Notes: a model not told the origin generated them from the sequence alone. A DNA stretch of 48,824 bases from Candidatus Sumerlaeota bacterium (GCA_017161705.1 JADFCW010000008.1:1-48824), one strand, 5' to 3'. Numbered from the stretch's first letter, positions 8,999-18,258 are shown. Made by a program: numbers and translations.

Positions 8999-10741
8999 CT
9001 ACTTTTCCGTTTGGAGTAGTCGCGGCAGGCGCGGTTCGACAATACGAACCGCCAGGTTCTCCACCCCATCGTCGTCGCGTTCGGGCGAACCCAGCAGGTC
9101 GTTGCCGAGATACGTGGCCTGCGTTCGCAGCGGGTCGTCCTTTGGCTCGAAGAGGAACATAATGGGCGTCGAAGCCGCCTGCGCTTTGGGCCGGAACCGG
9201 ATCCTTGCCACATAGCCGCGTTCGGCCAACACGCGCCGCCCAAGGCAAGATACCGCATACACGATTCGACCGGCGGTATTCGAGACGCTGTTCTCCAGAT
9301 GAATGTCGAACGGAAACTGGTCGTGGAAATCGCCGTCAAAAATGTTGACGCCGGTGGTAATCCAATTGTTTGCGTCGTCGTCCACCACTTCGAGAACGTT
9401 GGGATCGAAGGCGATCTTCAGCGCCAACTTGCTGACGTCGAGCAGGCGCGGATTTTCGAACCACACACCCACGTAGAAATCCTCGTTCACGGGAATCTCC
9501 TCGCGGTTGGTGGTCAGGCGGAGCCGGATGCCGCCGCGCGAAGGGCTTTTGCCGGGGCCGGCAAACAATTCGTCGCCGATAGGCGGTCCGTCCGCCAGCG
9601 CCGCCGGCGAATACACCTGCAACGACATGCCCAGTGCGCCCGTATTGCCCGTGCCGCCAAGAATATTGACCCCTTCGGTGTTCGATAACGCCGTGCGCTT
9701 CATTTGCCATACGCCAAACGTGATGTCGGAGGCATGGACGGGGGCGAGCGACTTCCAGCGGATGGAGAAGAAATCCGCCGACTGCGCCGCGGTCGGTTTG
9801 GCCAGCCGCGCGCGATACGTCAAGATGCCCGCTTCGGTAAAGACGACCGACTCCGACTGGCCTTCGATCAATGGAGCAATATCCTCCTCGTCGAGTCGGA
9901 GCGGTTCGAGCACCCTCGGGTCGTACTGCAAAATAATCTCGATGGTTTGAAATTCCTTTTTCCCCGGATTGGCAAGCGACAGGCGTGTTTCCAGCTCGTC
10001 GCCCACGGGCACGCTGGCCTGGAATGGAGTCAGATAGACAAGGGCCACATCGGGCGGCGGGCGATAGGAAAATGCCGCCGACACGGCCGGAGCGGCCGGT
10101 GCGGCAGCACGCGGTGGAGGGGGCGGAGCACCCTGAACGACGGTTGCGGGCCCTTTGTCGCGGGTCGAAGCCGGTCCTTTGCCCGGCGGAGTCGGCACAC
10201 CGCCCGCGGGTGTCGGCGATGGCTGGGTGCGCGAAGTCCGGCCCGATGTGCGACCCGCTATGCCCGGTGCGGGGCCTGTATCGGCGCCCGTCGAAGGCGA
10301 GCCGTATCGCCCCGTGCGCGGATTGCGGGTGCGAGTGCCGATGTTCCCTGTGCCGAGTCCGCCAGGGCCGAATGTCCCGGGATAATTGGGATAGCCGGTT
10401 CCGTAGCCCGAACCGTAGCCGGTGGAGTATCCGTAAGGATTGGTCGTTACCCCATATTGGGTAGGATCTTGATAGGAATACCCCGAACCATATTGTCCAT
10501 ACTGTCCATAAGACCCTGCTGGATTGTAGCCGGAATAGGGCGTAACCGCCGGCCGGCTGTATTGTGCATGCAATGGCAGGGCCGCCAGGTTCATGCAAAG
10601 CAGGACCGCCGACCGCAACGGAGAAAGAGCGCGGCGGGCCTGCTGCGGCACGGGGCGGCTGGAATGCGCTGCCAAGCATTCCGTCTTGTTTGAATCTGAA
10701 TTCCGCCGTTGCGTAATCACAATTGCCGACGGTCCTTTCAC
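8999..10741 (-). CDS. Secreted protein: Tyr/Gly-rich and Pro-rich low-complexity region followed by two cohesin-like domains
   Basis: Signal-like N-terminus (LCMNLAALPLHAQ), then SYGQYGQYGSGYSYQDPTQYGVTTNPYGYSTGYGSGYGTGYPNYPG, then two modules with cohesin-like text (FQTIEIILQYDPRVLEPL; KLALKIAFDPNVLEVVDDDANNW). Confidence 0.6.
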   Translation of the reverse strand: MKGPSAIVITQRRNSDSNKTECLAAHSSRPVPQQARRALSPLRSAVLLCMNLAALPLHAQYSRPAVTPYSGYNPAGSYGQYGQYGSGYSYQDPTQYGVTTNPYGYSTGYGSGYGTGYPNYPGTFGPGGLGTGNIGTRTRNPRTGRYGSPSTGADTGPAPGIAGRTSGRTSRTQPSPTPAGGVPTPPGKGPASTRDKGPATVVQGAPPPPPRAAAPAAPAVSAAFSYRPPPDVALVYLTPFQASVPVGDELETRLSLANPGKKEFQTIEIILQYDPRVLEPLRLDEEDIAPLIEGQSESVVFTEAGILTYRARLAKPTAAQSADFFSIRWKSLAPVHASDITFGVWQMKRTALSNTEGVNILGGTGNTGALGMSLQVYSPAALADGPPIGDELFAGPGKSPSRGGIRLRLTTNREEIPVNEDFYVGVWFENPRLLDVSKLALKIAFDPNVLEVVDDDANNWITTGVNIFDGDFHDQFPFDIHLENSVSNTAGRIVYAVSCLGRRVLAERGYVARIRFRPKAQAASTPIMFLFEPKDDPLRTQATYLGNDLLGSPERDDDGVENLAVRIVEPRLPRLLQTEK

Positions 10742-10910
10742 AATTCCTTTTCAAGGATAGAATGGCTCGGCGCGGGGGCGATTGCAACTGCTTTTGCTGC
10801 CGATACGGAACCTGAGCCTCCAAGAGGCAGGGCGAAACCCCACCCTCGGATGGAGGCATGCCTTCCGCGGCGCTAGCCCCCTCGCAACTTCTGCATTCTT
10901 TATGCCAGCA

Positions 10911-12653
10911 TTATACCCATGCCAAGACGCCGGCGACCAGAAACGGCAGGTCGAGCAAAAATGCCCAAAGCAGATGCGAGCGCATTCTCTGCCGATAGGT
11001 GACCCAGTACACGGCAGCCATTACCAGCACAGGGGTCAGCGGCAGCCACGCGTCGCGGAATTGCCCGGTCGAAAGCCCCAGGACCGCGGCCATGATAGCC
11101 AGACCGGCCAGAATAAAGCTCAGCAAATAATGCGTCGGTTTGCGCCCTACAAGGATCGGCAGCGTCTCGCGTCCCAGCAATAAATCCCCTTCGATCTCGC
11201 GATAGTCCACTGTCAGCGAGCGAACCATGGCCAGCCCAAACACGAATCCGGCTGTCAATATCAACGGCGTCATATTGCGCCCCCCCAGCCACGCGATGCC
11301 GTACGTATGCACCCACGGGATAATGACAATCATCATCGCCCATGCCAGAGCCACGCACAAGTCTTTCGAGCCGGGAATGTTATGAAGATGACGATAGCGC
11401 ATACGTCGCGCCCAGGATTCCGGAATGCGCCCGAAACTATAGATCGCCCCCGCGAATGTGGTCAGCGCAACCAGGGCAAACACCCAGACGCCCATCCAGG
11501 CGCTGAGCACAATGGCAGCCAAAAGCGACAATAGCGCCCCGCACAGCGCCGTACGCCGATGCGCGGCAAACTGCCGCGTCGGGCCCGACACCAGCGACAG
11601 ATCGCGCGGCAGCGTCGCCCACAAATGCAACAAGTGCATCGAACCCAGATAGAAAAACGGCAGCCCCGAATAAGCCAAACGATACTCCAGACGCATCAAG
11701 TGGCTGGCGACCAGCGCCAAAGCCCCCGCCCCAAGCGCCAGAAACACCTGGCCGATGACCAGAAGCCGCAACAGAGCCGATGCCGCCCGCCACACCAGCG
11801 GCCGTCGCCGCCGTTGCAGCCATTCCAGCCGATCCACCACCTGCTCGATGATCCAATGGGGCGTCGAAGCCCCCGCCGTGACGCCGATTTCCTTATATCG
11901 CTCCAGCGCATCCAGAGGCAACTCTTCCGCCGTTTCGACATGCCACGTCGGCACGCCGCGCTCGCGCGACAGCTCGACCAGCCGCGTCGTATTGGCGCTG
12001 CCCCGCCCGCCTACAACTACCACCGCATCCACCTGTCCCGTCAGTTCAAACAGCTCCAACTGACGATTGTTGGTGTCGCTGCAGCGGGTGTTGAACACCT
12101 GCACGTTCTTACAGCGTCGGCGAATCGCCTCGACGCAGCGCTCGAAGCGGTCGCCCCCCTGTGTCGTCTGCGCCACCACGCAGACCTTTTCCAGGCCATC
12201 GGGCAGTGTTTCGACCTCTTCCGGTTTTTCAATCACCAGACCCCGCCCATGAGAATAGCCCAGTAGACCCTCGACCTCGGCGTGGCCGCGGTCGCCGACA
12301 ATAATGACATGGAACCCTTCGGCGGCCTGGCGCTCGACAATGCGCTGGGTGCGCGCCACATGCGGACAGGTGGCGTCAATGACCTCGAATCCGCCCGCGG
12401 CCAGATTCTCTTTGACGTCGGGCGCAACGCCGTGGGCGCGGATCAGAATCGGTCCGCCGCTGCGGCATTCCGGCTCCTTCGGCATTTGCTCAATGCCCTT
12501 GGTGCGGAGCAAATCCAGCGCCTGCCGGTTGTGAATGAGAGGGCCGAACGTCAGGATGCGCTGCGAGCGCTCGTGCGCCACACGAAGCGCCAGATTGACG
12601 GCACGCCGCACACCCCAGCAGAACCCAGCGGTTTTGGCCAGTCGAATACCCAT
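10911..12653 (-). CDS. ispH: Fusion of 4-hydroxy-3-methylbut-2-enyl diphosphate reductase (IspH/LytB) and a UbiA-like prenyltransferase domain
   Basis: N-terminal IspH with three cysteine motifs (AGFCWGVRRAV, DATCPHVARTQ, NTRCSDTNNRQ) and GASTPHWIIEQV; C-terminal multi-TM region with UbiA motif 2 (TVDYREIEGDLLLGRETLPILVGR). One uninterrupted 580-aa ORF. Confidence 0.88.
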   Translation of the reverse strand: MGIRLAKTAGFCWGVRRAVNLALRVAHERSQRILTFGPLIHNRQALDLLRTKGIEQMPKEPECRSGGPILIRAHGVAPDVKENLAAGGFEVIDATCPHVARTQRIVERQAAEGFHVIIVGDRGHAEVEGLLGYSHGRGLVIEKPEEVETLPDGLEKVCVVAQTTQGGDRFERCVEAIRRRCKNVQVFNTRCSDTNNRQLELFELTGQVDAVVVVGGRGSANTTRLVELSRERGVPTWHVETAEELPLDALERYKEIGVTAGASTPHWIIEQVVDRLEWLQRRRRPLVWRAASALLRLLVIGQVFLALGAGALALVASHLMRLEYRLAYSGLPFFYLGSMHLLHLWATLPRDLSLVSGPTRQFAAHRRTALCGALLSLLAAIVLSAWMGVWVFALVALTTFAGAIYSFGRIPESWARRMRYRHLHNIPGSKDLCVALAWAMMIVIIPWVHTYGIAWLGGRNMTPLILTAGFVFGLAMVRSLTVDYREIEGDLLLGRETLPILVGRKPTHYLLSFILAGLAIMAAVLGLSTGQFRDAWLPLTPVLVMAAVYWVTYRQRMRSHLLWAFLLDLPFLVAGVLAWV

Positions 12654-12758
12654 ACAAAACCTTAAAAACCCCCGGTTCTATACCGCTGTGCCATTCTGTA
12701 GTCTGTCATTTCCGCACGCAGTGCTATTCCCGTTTCGCGTTTTGCCTTTTTCGCTCGA

Positions 12759-14033
12759 TCACCTCGGCATGGGCGAGGGCGGAATAGGAGGCGGCGGAAC
12801 GGGATTGGCCACATAGGCCAGTTCCTTTGGGCCGTATTTTTCTTCCATCTTCATGACCTGATCCCATGTCACACGCTGGCCCGTGTAGGCCGATGTGCGC
12901 CCCATAATGGCCATGAGCGTGCTGCGCGCAATGTTTTCGGCTTCGTTGAGATAGGGCGCTTCGCCGCGCACGGCCGCAATCAGATCGGTGTGCTCCTGAA
13001 TGTAGGGCTTGCTGCCGTCGGCCTCGGACTTCCACGTCTTGCCGCCGCTGCGAATCGTGCCGCTGGGGTCGCAGGTGCCTTTTGTGCCGACGACCCATTC
13101 GCCGATTTTGTTCCAGCAGTTGTCAATCTGACGGCACATGCTGTGGACATAGACTTCGTTGGGAAAGACGTACTCTACGGCGAAATTGTCGTAGCAGTCG
13201 CCGAAAGGACGACGCAGCTGACTGCCCATGCCGCGCGCCTCGACGGGGTTAGTTCCTAACACCCACAGGATCACATCTAGATTGTGGCAGTGCTGTTCCA
13301 CGATATGGTCGCCGCACGTCCACCGCCAGCGATACCAGGTGCGAATCTGGTATTCGACGTCGCTCATTTCCGGCGGTTTGGGCGGATAGACGCGGGCGCT
13401 GCCGCCGCCGCACCACCAGATGTTGGCGGCGACGATGTCGCCGATCGCCCCGTCGTGAATTCTCTTGATCGTCTCGATATAAGTGGCCTGGTGGCGGCGC
13501 TGCGAACCGACGGCGATGTTGAGTTTCCTGGCGCGCGCCTTCTCGCCCGTGGCGATAACCTGGCGGCAACCGGGTGCGTCCACGGCCGCGGCTTTCTCCA
13601 TAAACACGTGCTTGCCGGCCTCGATAGCCTCATCGAGATGAATAGGATGGAAGTAAATCGGGCTGCAAATCAGGATAATATCGCAATCGGTCTTCATCAT
13701 CTGCTTGTAGCCGTCCAGACCGGTGAAGCAATGGTCGGGGGCGACAGCGAACCCGTCGGCCACTTGTTTGTTGTTCTGGAGAGCGCTGCGCAGTTCCTCG
13801 ATGGGCTCCTCGCGCAGATCGCATAGGGCGGTGAGTTTGACATTGTCGGCCGCCTTGAGCACATCCACGGCGGCCCCGGAACCGCGCCGCCCGCAGCCGA
13901 TCAGGCCAACCTTGATGGGATCGGCGTTGCCGGCGTGCGCAGCGTGGAGAATGTTAAAGCCAGCCAGCGCGGAAGACGCCACCGTAGTTTCGAGAAAGCC
14001 GCGCCGGGACAAACCACGGGATTGCGTTTTCAT
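12759..14033 (-). CDS. Gfo/Idh/MocA family oxidoreductase with Tat signal
   Basis: MKTQSRGLSRRGFLETTVASSALAGF (twin Arg), Rossmann IKVGLIGCGRRGSGAAVDVL, EKAAAVDAPGCRQV. Confidence 0.88.
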   Translation of the reverse strand: MKTQSRGLSRRGFLETTVASSALAGFNILHAAHAGNADPIKVGLIGCGRRGSGAAVDVLKAADNVKLTALCDLREEPIEELRSALQNNKQVADGFAVAPDHCFTGLDGYKQMMKTDCDIILICSPIYFHPIHLDEAIEAGKHVFMEKAAAVDAPGCRQVIATGEKARARKLNIAVGSQRRHQATYIETIKRIHDGAIGDIVAANIWWCGGGSARVYPPKPPEMSDVEYQIRTWYRWRWTCGDHIVEQHCHNLDVILWVLGTNPVEARGMGSQLRRPFGDCYDNFAVEYVFPNEVYVHSMCRQIDNCWNKIGEWVVGTKGTCDPSGTIRSGGKTWKSEADGSKPYIQEHTDLIAAVRGEAPYLNEAENIARSTLMAIMGRTSAYTGQRVTWDQVMKMEEKYGPKELAYVANPVPPPPIPPSPMPR

Positions 14034-14296
14034 CCTCGTGTCCTCCATTGGGGGTTGAAATCCCCACCAGTCATGATTGAGATTTCTTCTGTGCATCGCA
14101 TCCGGAAGCAGCAAAGATGTAGACTCCGGCAATGGTCAAGGGGAATTCCAAGAATCCAACGCGGCCTTCTGCCATAACCAAAAAGATCTTCGCAAGACGG
14201 CTAGACCTCACGATGAAAGATCCTAAGGCGGCCGTAACAGCCAGGGCTATAGTTTGGCGTGCGATGGACCGATACGGCAAAGCGGAATGCTTTTGC

Positions 14297-14326
14297 TTTG
14301 GACTGCGGCAGCCATGCTGCCGCTTT
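14297..14326 (+). repeat. Palindromic intergenic repeat, copy 1
   Basis: tttggactgcggcagccatgctgccgcttt; stem GCGGCAGC/GCTGCCGC, loop CAT. Identical over 30 nt to 39851-39880. Confidence 0.85.
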
Positions 14327-14497
14327 TGCTCGACAAGTTTCGACGCACCTAACATGGCCTATAGTTGCAAGCGAACATGGAATGCTCCATAAAGATGCAT
14401 GCACTTTGGCATGATCTTTGAACGAAAGGATCAAGGGACTTCAGCCAATCCTTTTGGCGACGGAAATCCGGCGTTGCCGGTGTCGAGGAGATGCGAA

Positions 14498-15511
14498 ATG
14501 AAAAGACGCAGCGTATCATGGGTCGTGGGGATTGCACTGCTCGCGTGTCTGATGATTGTGGTGATCCTTTTCTCTTCCTTTCTCCGGCCTCAAGGCATTT
14601 CACTTGCCTCAATTGGCAGGGGGGCGGTCGCAATAGTTCGCATTGAAGGCACAATTATGGATCCGACCAATCCGATCCGCCTGATTCGACTGTATGCCAA
14701 GAGCCCCGCTGTCCGCGCCATTCTGGTTCGCATTGAGTCGCCCGGCGGCGCGGTCGGCGCCTCGCAGGAAATTCACCGCGAAATCCTGCGGGCACGGCGC
14801 GACAGCGGCAAGAGAGTTGTGGCCTCGATGGGCAACGTGGCGGCGTCCGGCGGCTACTACGTCGCTTGCGCGGCCGAGGAAATCTTTGCCAATGCCGGCA
14901 CGGTCACCGGCAGCATCGGCGTCGTACTCGAAACATACGACCTTCAGGGCATCAGCAAGAAAATCGGCATAGGCGTCAATACGATCAAGAGCGGCCAGAT
15001 GAAGGACGTCGGTTCGCCCTTCCGCGAAATGACGCCCGAGGAGCGTCAAGTTCTTCAAACCACCATTGACGACACGTACGACCAGTTTCTCGAAGCCGTG
15101 ATCGAGGGAAGGCAGGCGGCGCTGGCCCGCGCATGGCGGAATCACACTGACAAGCCAACCACAGCAAGCCGCGCGACCGACCGCCTGACGACGCCGGGCA
15201 TACCGGCCGCCGATGCCCGCCAAACATCGCCCACGCGCGAGACCCTCAAGGATTTTCTGCGCTCGTTTGCCGACGGCCGCGTCCTCAGCGGGCGTCAGGC
15301 CCTCGAACTCGGCCTGGTTGACCGCCTCGGCGGACTCCAGGACGCCACCGACCGCGCCGCCGAACTTGGCGCCATTCGCGGCAAACCGACCATCCTGCAG
15401 GAACGGCGCAAACCCTCGCTCTGGGAGCTGATCCGTGGACGAAACGATCCCGTTTCACGCTTGATCTCTCCCAACGGCTTCGCTCTCCAATACCGCCTGG
15501 TCTTTGATTAG
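14498..15511 (+). CDS. sppA: Signal peptide peptidase SppA (S49 family)
   Basis: Membrane anchor at N-terminus; S49 motifs AILVRIESPGGAVGASQEIHREI, VVASMGNVAASGGYYVACAAEEIFANAGTVTGSIGVV; DGRVLSGRQALELGLVDRLGG. ATG at 14498 follows GAGGAG. Confidence 0.92.
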   Translation: MKRRSVSWVVGIALLACLMIVVILFSSFLRPQGISLASIGRGAVAIVRIEGTIMDPTNPIRLIRLYAKSPAVRAILVRIESPGGAVGASQEIHREILRARRDSGKRVVASMGNVAASGGYYVACAAEEIFANAGTVTGSIGVVLETYDLQGISKKIGIGVNTIKSGQMKDVGSPFREMTPEERQVLQTTIDDTYDQFLEAVIEGRQAALARAWRNHTDKPTTASRATDRLTTPGIPAADARQTSPTRETLKDFLRSFADGRVLSGRQALELGLVDRLGGLQDATDRAAELGAIRGKPTILQERRKPSLWELIRGRNDPVSRLISPNGFALQYRLVFD

Positions 15512-15668
15512 CCGGGTCGGAAAAATAGAATCGTGGCCGGTACCTCGGACAGCCGATCCATACCACAACCGGCGAACAAAGGCTTCGCTTTTTTTCGTAA
15601 AAAGGTTCTTGACAGAAGCCAACCGAATCCGCAGGCATAGCGCTCGTTTTTTTGAAAGGACGCAAAGG

Positions 15669-15764
15669 GTGAACGTAAGTTTTTCGCGAGCAAAGGAGAA
15701 ACCGAGCGGCATAAAGAAGCGCCGTCCGATCATCGGGCGGCGGCGACTTTGCTCTGTTTTTTGA
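15669..15764 (+). CDS. Putative Lys/Arg-rich leader peptide (31 aa, GTG start)
   Basis: AAAGGA at 15655-15660, 8 nt before GTG; translates to (M)NVSFSRAKEKPSGIKKRRPIIGRRRLCSVF*. 4 Lys and 6 Arg codons; the stop is 32 nt before a terminator hairpin. Confidence 0.5.
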   Translation: MNVSFSRAKEKPSGIKKRRPIIGRRRLCSVF

Positions 15765-15806
15765 TTGCAGAAAGACCCGGAACTGCAAAGCATTCACCCG
15801 CCGCCC
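15720..15806 (+). promoter_or_regulatory. Candidate attenuator region: hairpin 1:2 and alternative pairing 2:3
   Basis: 1:2 = 15720-15728 cgccgtccg with 15734-15742 cgggcggcg (one G-U); 2:3 = 15735-15743 gggcggcgg with 15798-15806 ccgccgccc (9 bp perfect). The two are mutually exclusive. Confidence 0.55.
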
Positions 15807-15830
15807 TTCATGACGGCGGGTTTTATTTTT
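15797..15830 (+). terminator. Intrinsic terminator-like hairpin just upstream of the homocitrate synthase gene
   Basis: cccgccg (15797-15803) / cggcggg (15814-15820), followed by ttttattttt. Confidence 0.7.
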
Positions 15831-15858
15831 GCCCAACGACATTTGGGGGAGCACGGCC

Positions 15859-17058
15859 ATGACGATCGGCGCTTTCAGCATTGTAGATTCTACCCTGCGC
15901 GAGGGCGAACAGTTCGCTTATGCGCGCTTTACCACCAAGGACAAGCAGGACATTGCCCGGGCGCTGGATGCCTTCGGCGTCGAGTATATCGAACTGAGTT
16001 CGCCCGCCTCTTCGCCGATCAGCATGCAGGACACGAAACTTCTGCTGGACCTCGGGCTGCGGGCCAAAATCGTTCCCCATCTGCGCTGCGACCGAAAAGA
16101 CATTTCCCTGGCGCTCGATAGCGGCGTGCGCGTGATTCACATGATGTTCGGCACCTCGGCGCAGCTGCAAATGTTCAGCCATGGCAAAACGATTGACTAT
16201 ATCGCAGCGCGCGCCGCCGAAATGACCCGGTTTTGCAAGGACGAAGGCTGCGAGGTCCGATTCAGCGGCGAGGATGCCTTCCGCAGCCGCACGGAAGACC
16301 TCGACCGCGTCTTCGATGCCGTCGTCGAGGCCGGCGTGGACCGCATCGGCCTGCCCGACACGGTCGGCCGTGCAACCCCCTTCGAAGTCCACGATGTCGT
16401 GTCGCGGTTTCGAAAACGGTATCCCGGCATCCAGATCGAGTTTCACTGCCACAACGACACCGGCTGTGCGATTGCCAACGCCTGGGCGGCCCTCGAAGCG
16501 GGCGCCACGCATATTGACACAACGGTCCTCGGCATCGGCGAACGAAACGGCATCACGCCCCTGGGCGGCCTGATCGCCCGGCTCTATGCCGTAGACCGCA
16601 GCCTGGTGGCCAAGTACGACCTGAAACAGCTGAAGCCGCTGGATGAATTGGTGGCGGCCAAGGTCGGCATTTCAATCCCGTTCAACAATCCGCTGACCAG
16701 TCCGACGGCCTTCTTTCACCGGGCCGGCATCCATACCAATGCGATCCTGCGAGCCCCCGAAAGCTACGAAATCTTCAACCTTGACGATTTTGGCTTGACC
16801 CGCACGCTCGATCGCGCGCATCGGTTGATCGGTAAGAATGTGATCAAATCCCGCGCGGCAGAACTGGGATTGACGCTGAGCGAGGATATCCTCTACGAGG
16901 TTACGTGGGAGATCAAGACCATGAGCGACCAGGAGCGCCTGACGCCCGAATTTGTGGACGCGCTGCTGCGCGAGGCCGCCGCCGGTCGTTTCCGCTCCTC
17001 CATGCATTTTACGCAGGAGGGCTCTACCATACCGAATTCCCTTCACAAGGAGAAATGA
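15859..17058 (+). CDS. Homocitrate synthase (AAA pathway)
   Basis: DRE-TIM metallolyase: FSIVDSTLREGEQFAYARF, IEFHCHNDTGCAIANAWAALEAGATHIDTTVLGIGERNGITPLGGLIARLY. Followed directly by lysWXYZ. Confidence 0.88.
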   Translation: MTIGAFSIVDSTLREGEQFAYARFTTKDKQDIARALDAFGVEYIELSSPASSPISMQDTKLLLDLGLRAKIVPHLRCDRKDISLALDSGVRVIHMMFGTSAQLQMFSHGKTIDYIAARAAEMTRFCKDEGCEVRFSGEDAFRSRTEDLDRVFDAVVEAGVDRIGLPDTVGRATPFEVHDVVSRFRKRYPGIQIEFHCHNDTGCAIANAWAALEAGATHIDTTVLGIGERNGITPLGGLIARLYAVDRSLVAKYDLKQLKPLDELVAAKVGISIPFNNPLTSPTAFFHRAGIHTNAILRAPESYEIFNLDDFGLTRTLDRAHRLIGKNVIKSRAAELGLTLSEDILYEVTWEIKTMSDQERLTPEFVDALLREAAAGRFRSSMHFTQEGSTIPNSLHKEK

Positions 17059-17228
17059 CCATGCCGAACTTTATCTGCCCCGTCTGCGAAGCCGACTTGG
17101 AGTTCGACGGCGTCGAGGAAGGCGAAATCGTCGTCTGCGACGAGTGCAGCGCCGAACTCGAAATCATCAGCCTCGAACCGCCTCAACTGGCCGAGGCCCC
17201 CGAAGAAGAAGAGGACTGGGGGGAGTAG
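17055..17228 (+). CDS. lysW: Amino-group carrier protein LysW
   Basis: Small acidic zinc-ribbon protein (MT)MPNFICPVCEADLEFDGVEEGEIVVCDECSAELEIISLEPPQLAEAPEEEEDWGE ending in EDWGE. ATG overlaps the upstream TGA (ATGA). Confidence 0.95.
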   Translation: MTMPNFICPVCEADLEFDGVEEGEIVVCDECSAELEIISLEPPQLAEAPEEEEDWGE

Positions 17229-17406
17229 AATCGCCAGCGGACGGCATGGCTGACACCGACAGTGAAAGAAGCCCCAACGCGGCGTGCGGCGGCGCTGCGC
17301 GGTTTTCCGCGTATGTCGGGCCGCGGCAGGAATTCCTTGTTGGACGTCCGCATGCCGCGACATGTAGTAGTTTCCAAAATCCCAAACGAATCGAGGCCAC
17401 CCTCTC

Positions 17407-18258
17407 ATGAAAATCGGCATTCTCCTTTCGCAAGTGCGCAAGGAAGAAAAACTGCTTTTCGAGGAGTTCGATCGCCGCGGCATCCCCTATGACCGCATTG
17501 ACGACCGCGAGGTTATCTTCGATCTCCATCGCAAGGACTTTTCCCACTACGACGTCGTCGTCGAGCGCTGCATCAACCACTCGCGCGCGCTGCACGCCCT
17601 CCTGATTCTCAACATGCAGGGCGTCAAGACGGTCAACACGTACGAAGTCGCCGCCGTCTGCGGCGACAAGCTCAATACCACCGTTCACCTCATCAAGGCC
17701 GGTGTTCCCTGCCCGCCCAACTTCGTGGCTTTCACCGAAGAATCGGCCCTGAAGGCCATCGAAAAGATGGGCTATCCGGTAGTGCTCAAACCGGCCGTTG
17801 GATCGTGGGGACGGCTCCTGTCGAAGGTCAACGACCGCGAGGCCGCGGAAGCGATTCTCGAGCACAAGACGGTACTCGGTTCGTATCACCACTCGATTTT
17901 CTACATCCAGAAATATGTCGAGAAACGCGGACGCGACATTCGGTCGTTTGTCGTGGGCGATAAGACAATCTGCGCCATTTATCGTACCTCGCCTCACTGG
18001 ATCACCAACACCGCCCGCGGCGGCGTGGCCGCCAACTGCCCCGTGACCGACGCGCTGAACGACATCAGCGTGCGCGCGGCGCGCGCGGTCGGCGGCGGCG
18101 TGGTCGCCATTGACATCTTCGAAACCGACGCGGGCCTCATGGTCAACGAGGTCAACTACACCATGGAGTTCCGCAACAGCATTCTTCCGACCGGCGTCAA
18201 CATCCCCGAAAAGATCGTGGACTACGTGCTGGAAGTGGCAGAGGGAAGAAAGAGTTGA
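17407..18258 (+). CDS. lysX: LysW-alpha-aminoadipate ligase LysX (ATP-grasp)
   Basis: [79 protein letters not shown]...[13 protein letters not shown]; closely resembles Thermus LysX as remembered. Confidence 0.95.
   Translation: MKIGILLSQVRKEEKLLFEEFDRRGIPYDRIDDREVIFDLHRKDFSHYDVVVERCINHSRALHALLILNMQGVKTVNTYEVAAVCGDKLNTTVHLIKAGVPCPPNFVAFTEESALKAIEKMGYPVVLKPAVGSWGRLLSKVNDREAAEAILEHKTVLGSYHHSIFYIQKYVEKRGRDIRSFVVGDKTICAIYRTSPHWITNTARGGVAANCPVTDALNDISVRAARAVGGGVVAIDIFETDAGLMVNEVNYTMEFRNSILPTGVNIPEKIVDYVLEVAEGRKS

Noticed and set aside
15640-15700. Cyclic-di-GMP (GEMM) or lysine riboswitch in the hcs leader, suggested by GGACGCAAAG
   Set aside because: Other GEMM and L-box conserved elements are missing; the leader-peptide/attenuator model explains more of the region.
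15504-15764. 86-aa ORF starting inside the end of sppA
   Set aside because: Upstream part looks non-coding; only the GTG-initiated C-terminal 31 codons have an SD and fit the attenuator model.
17244-17410. 55-aa ORF between lysW and lysX (MADTDSERSPNAACGG...)
   Set aside because: No SD, no recognisable motif; likely untranslated spacer.
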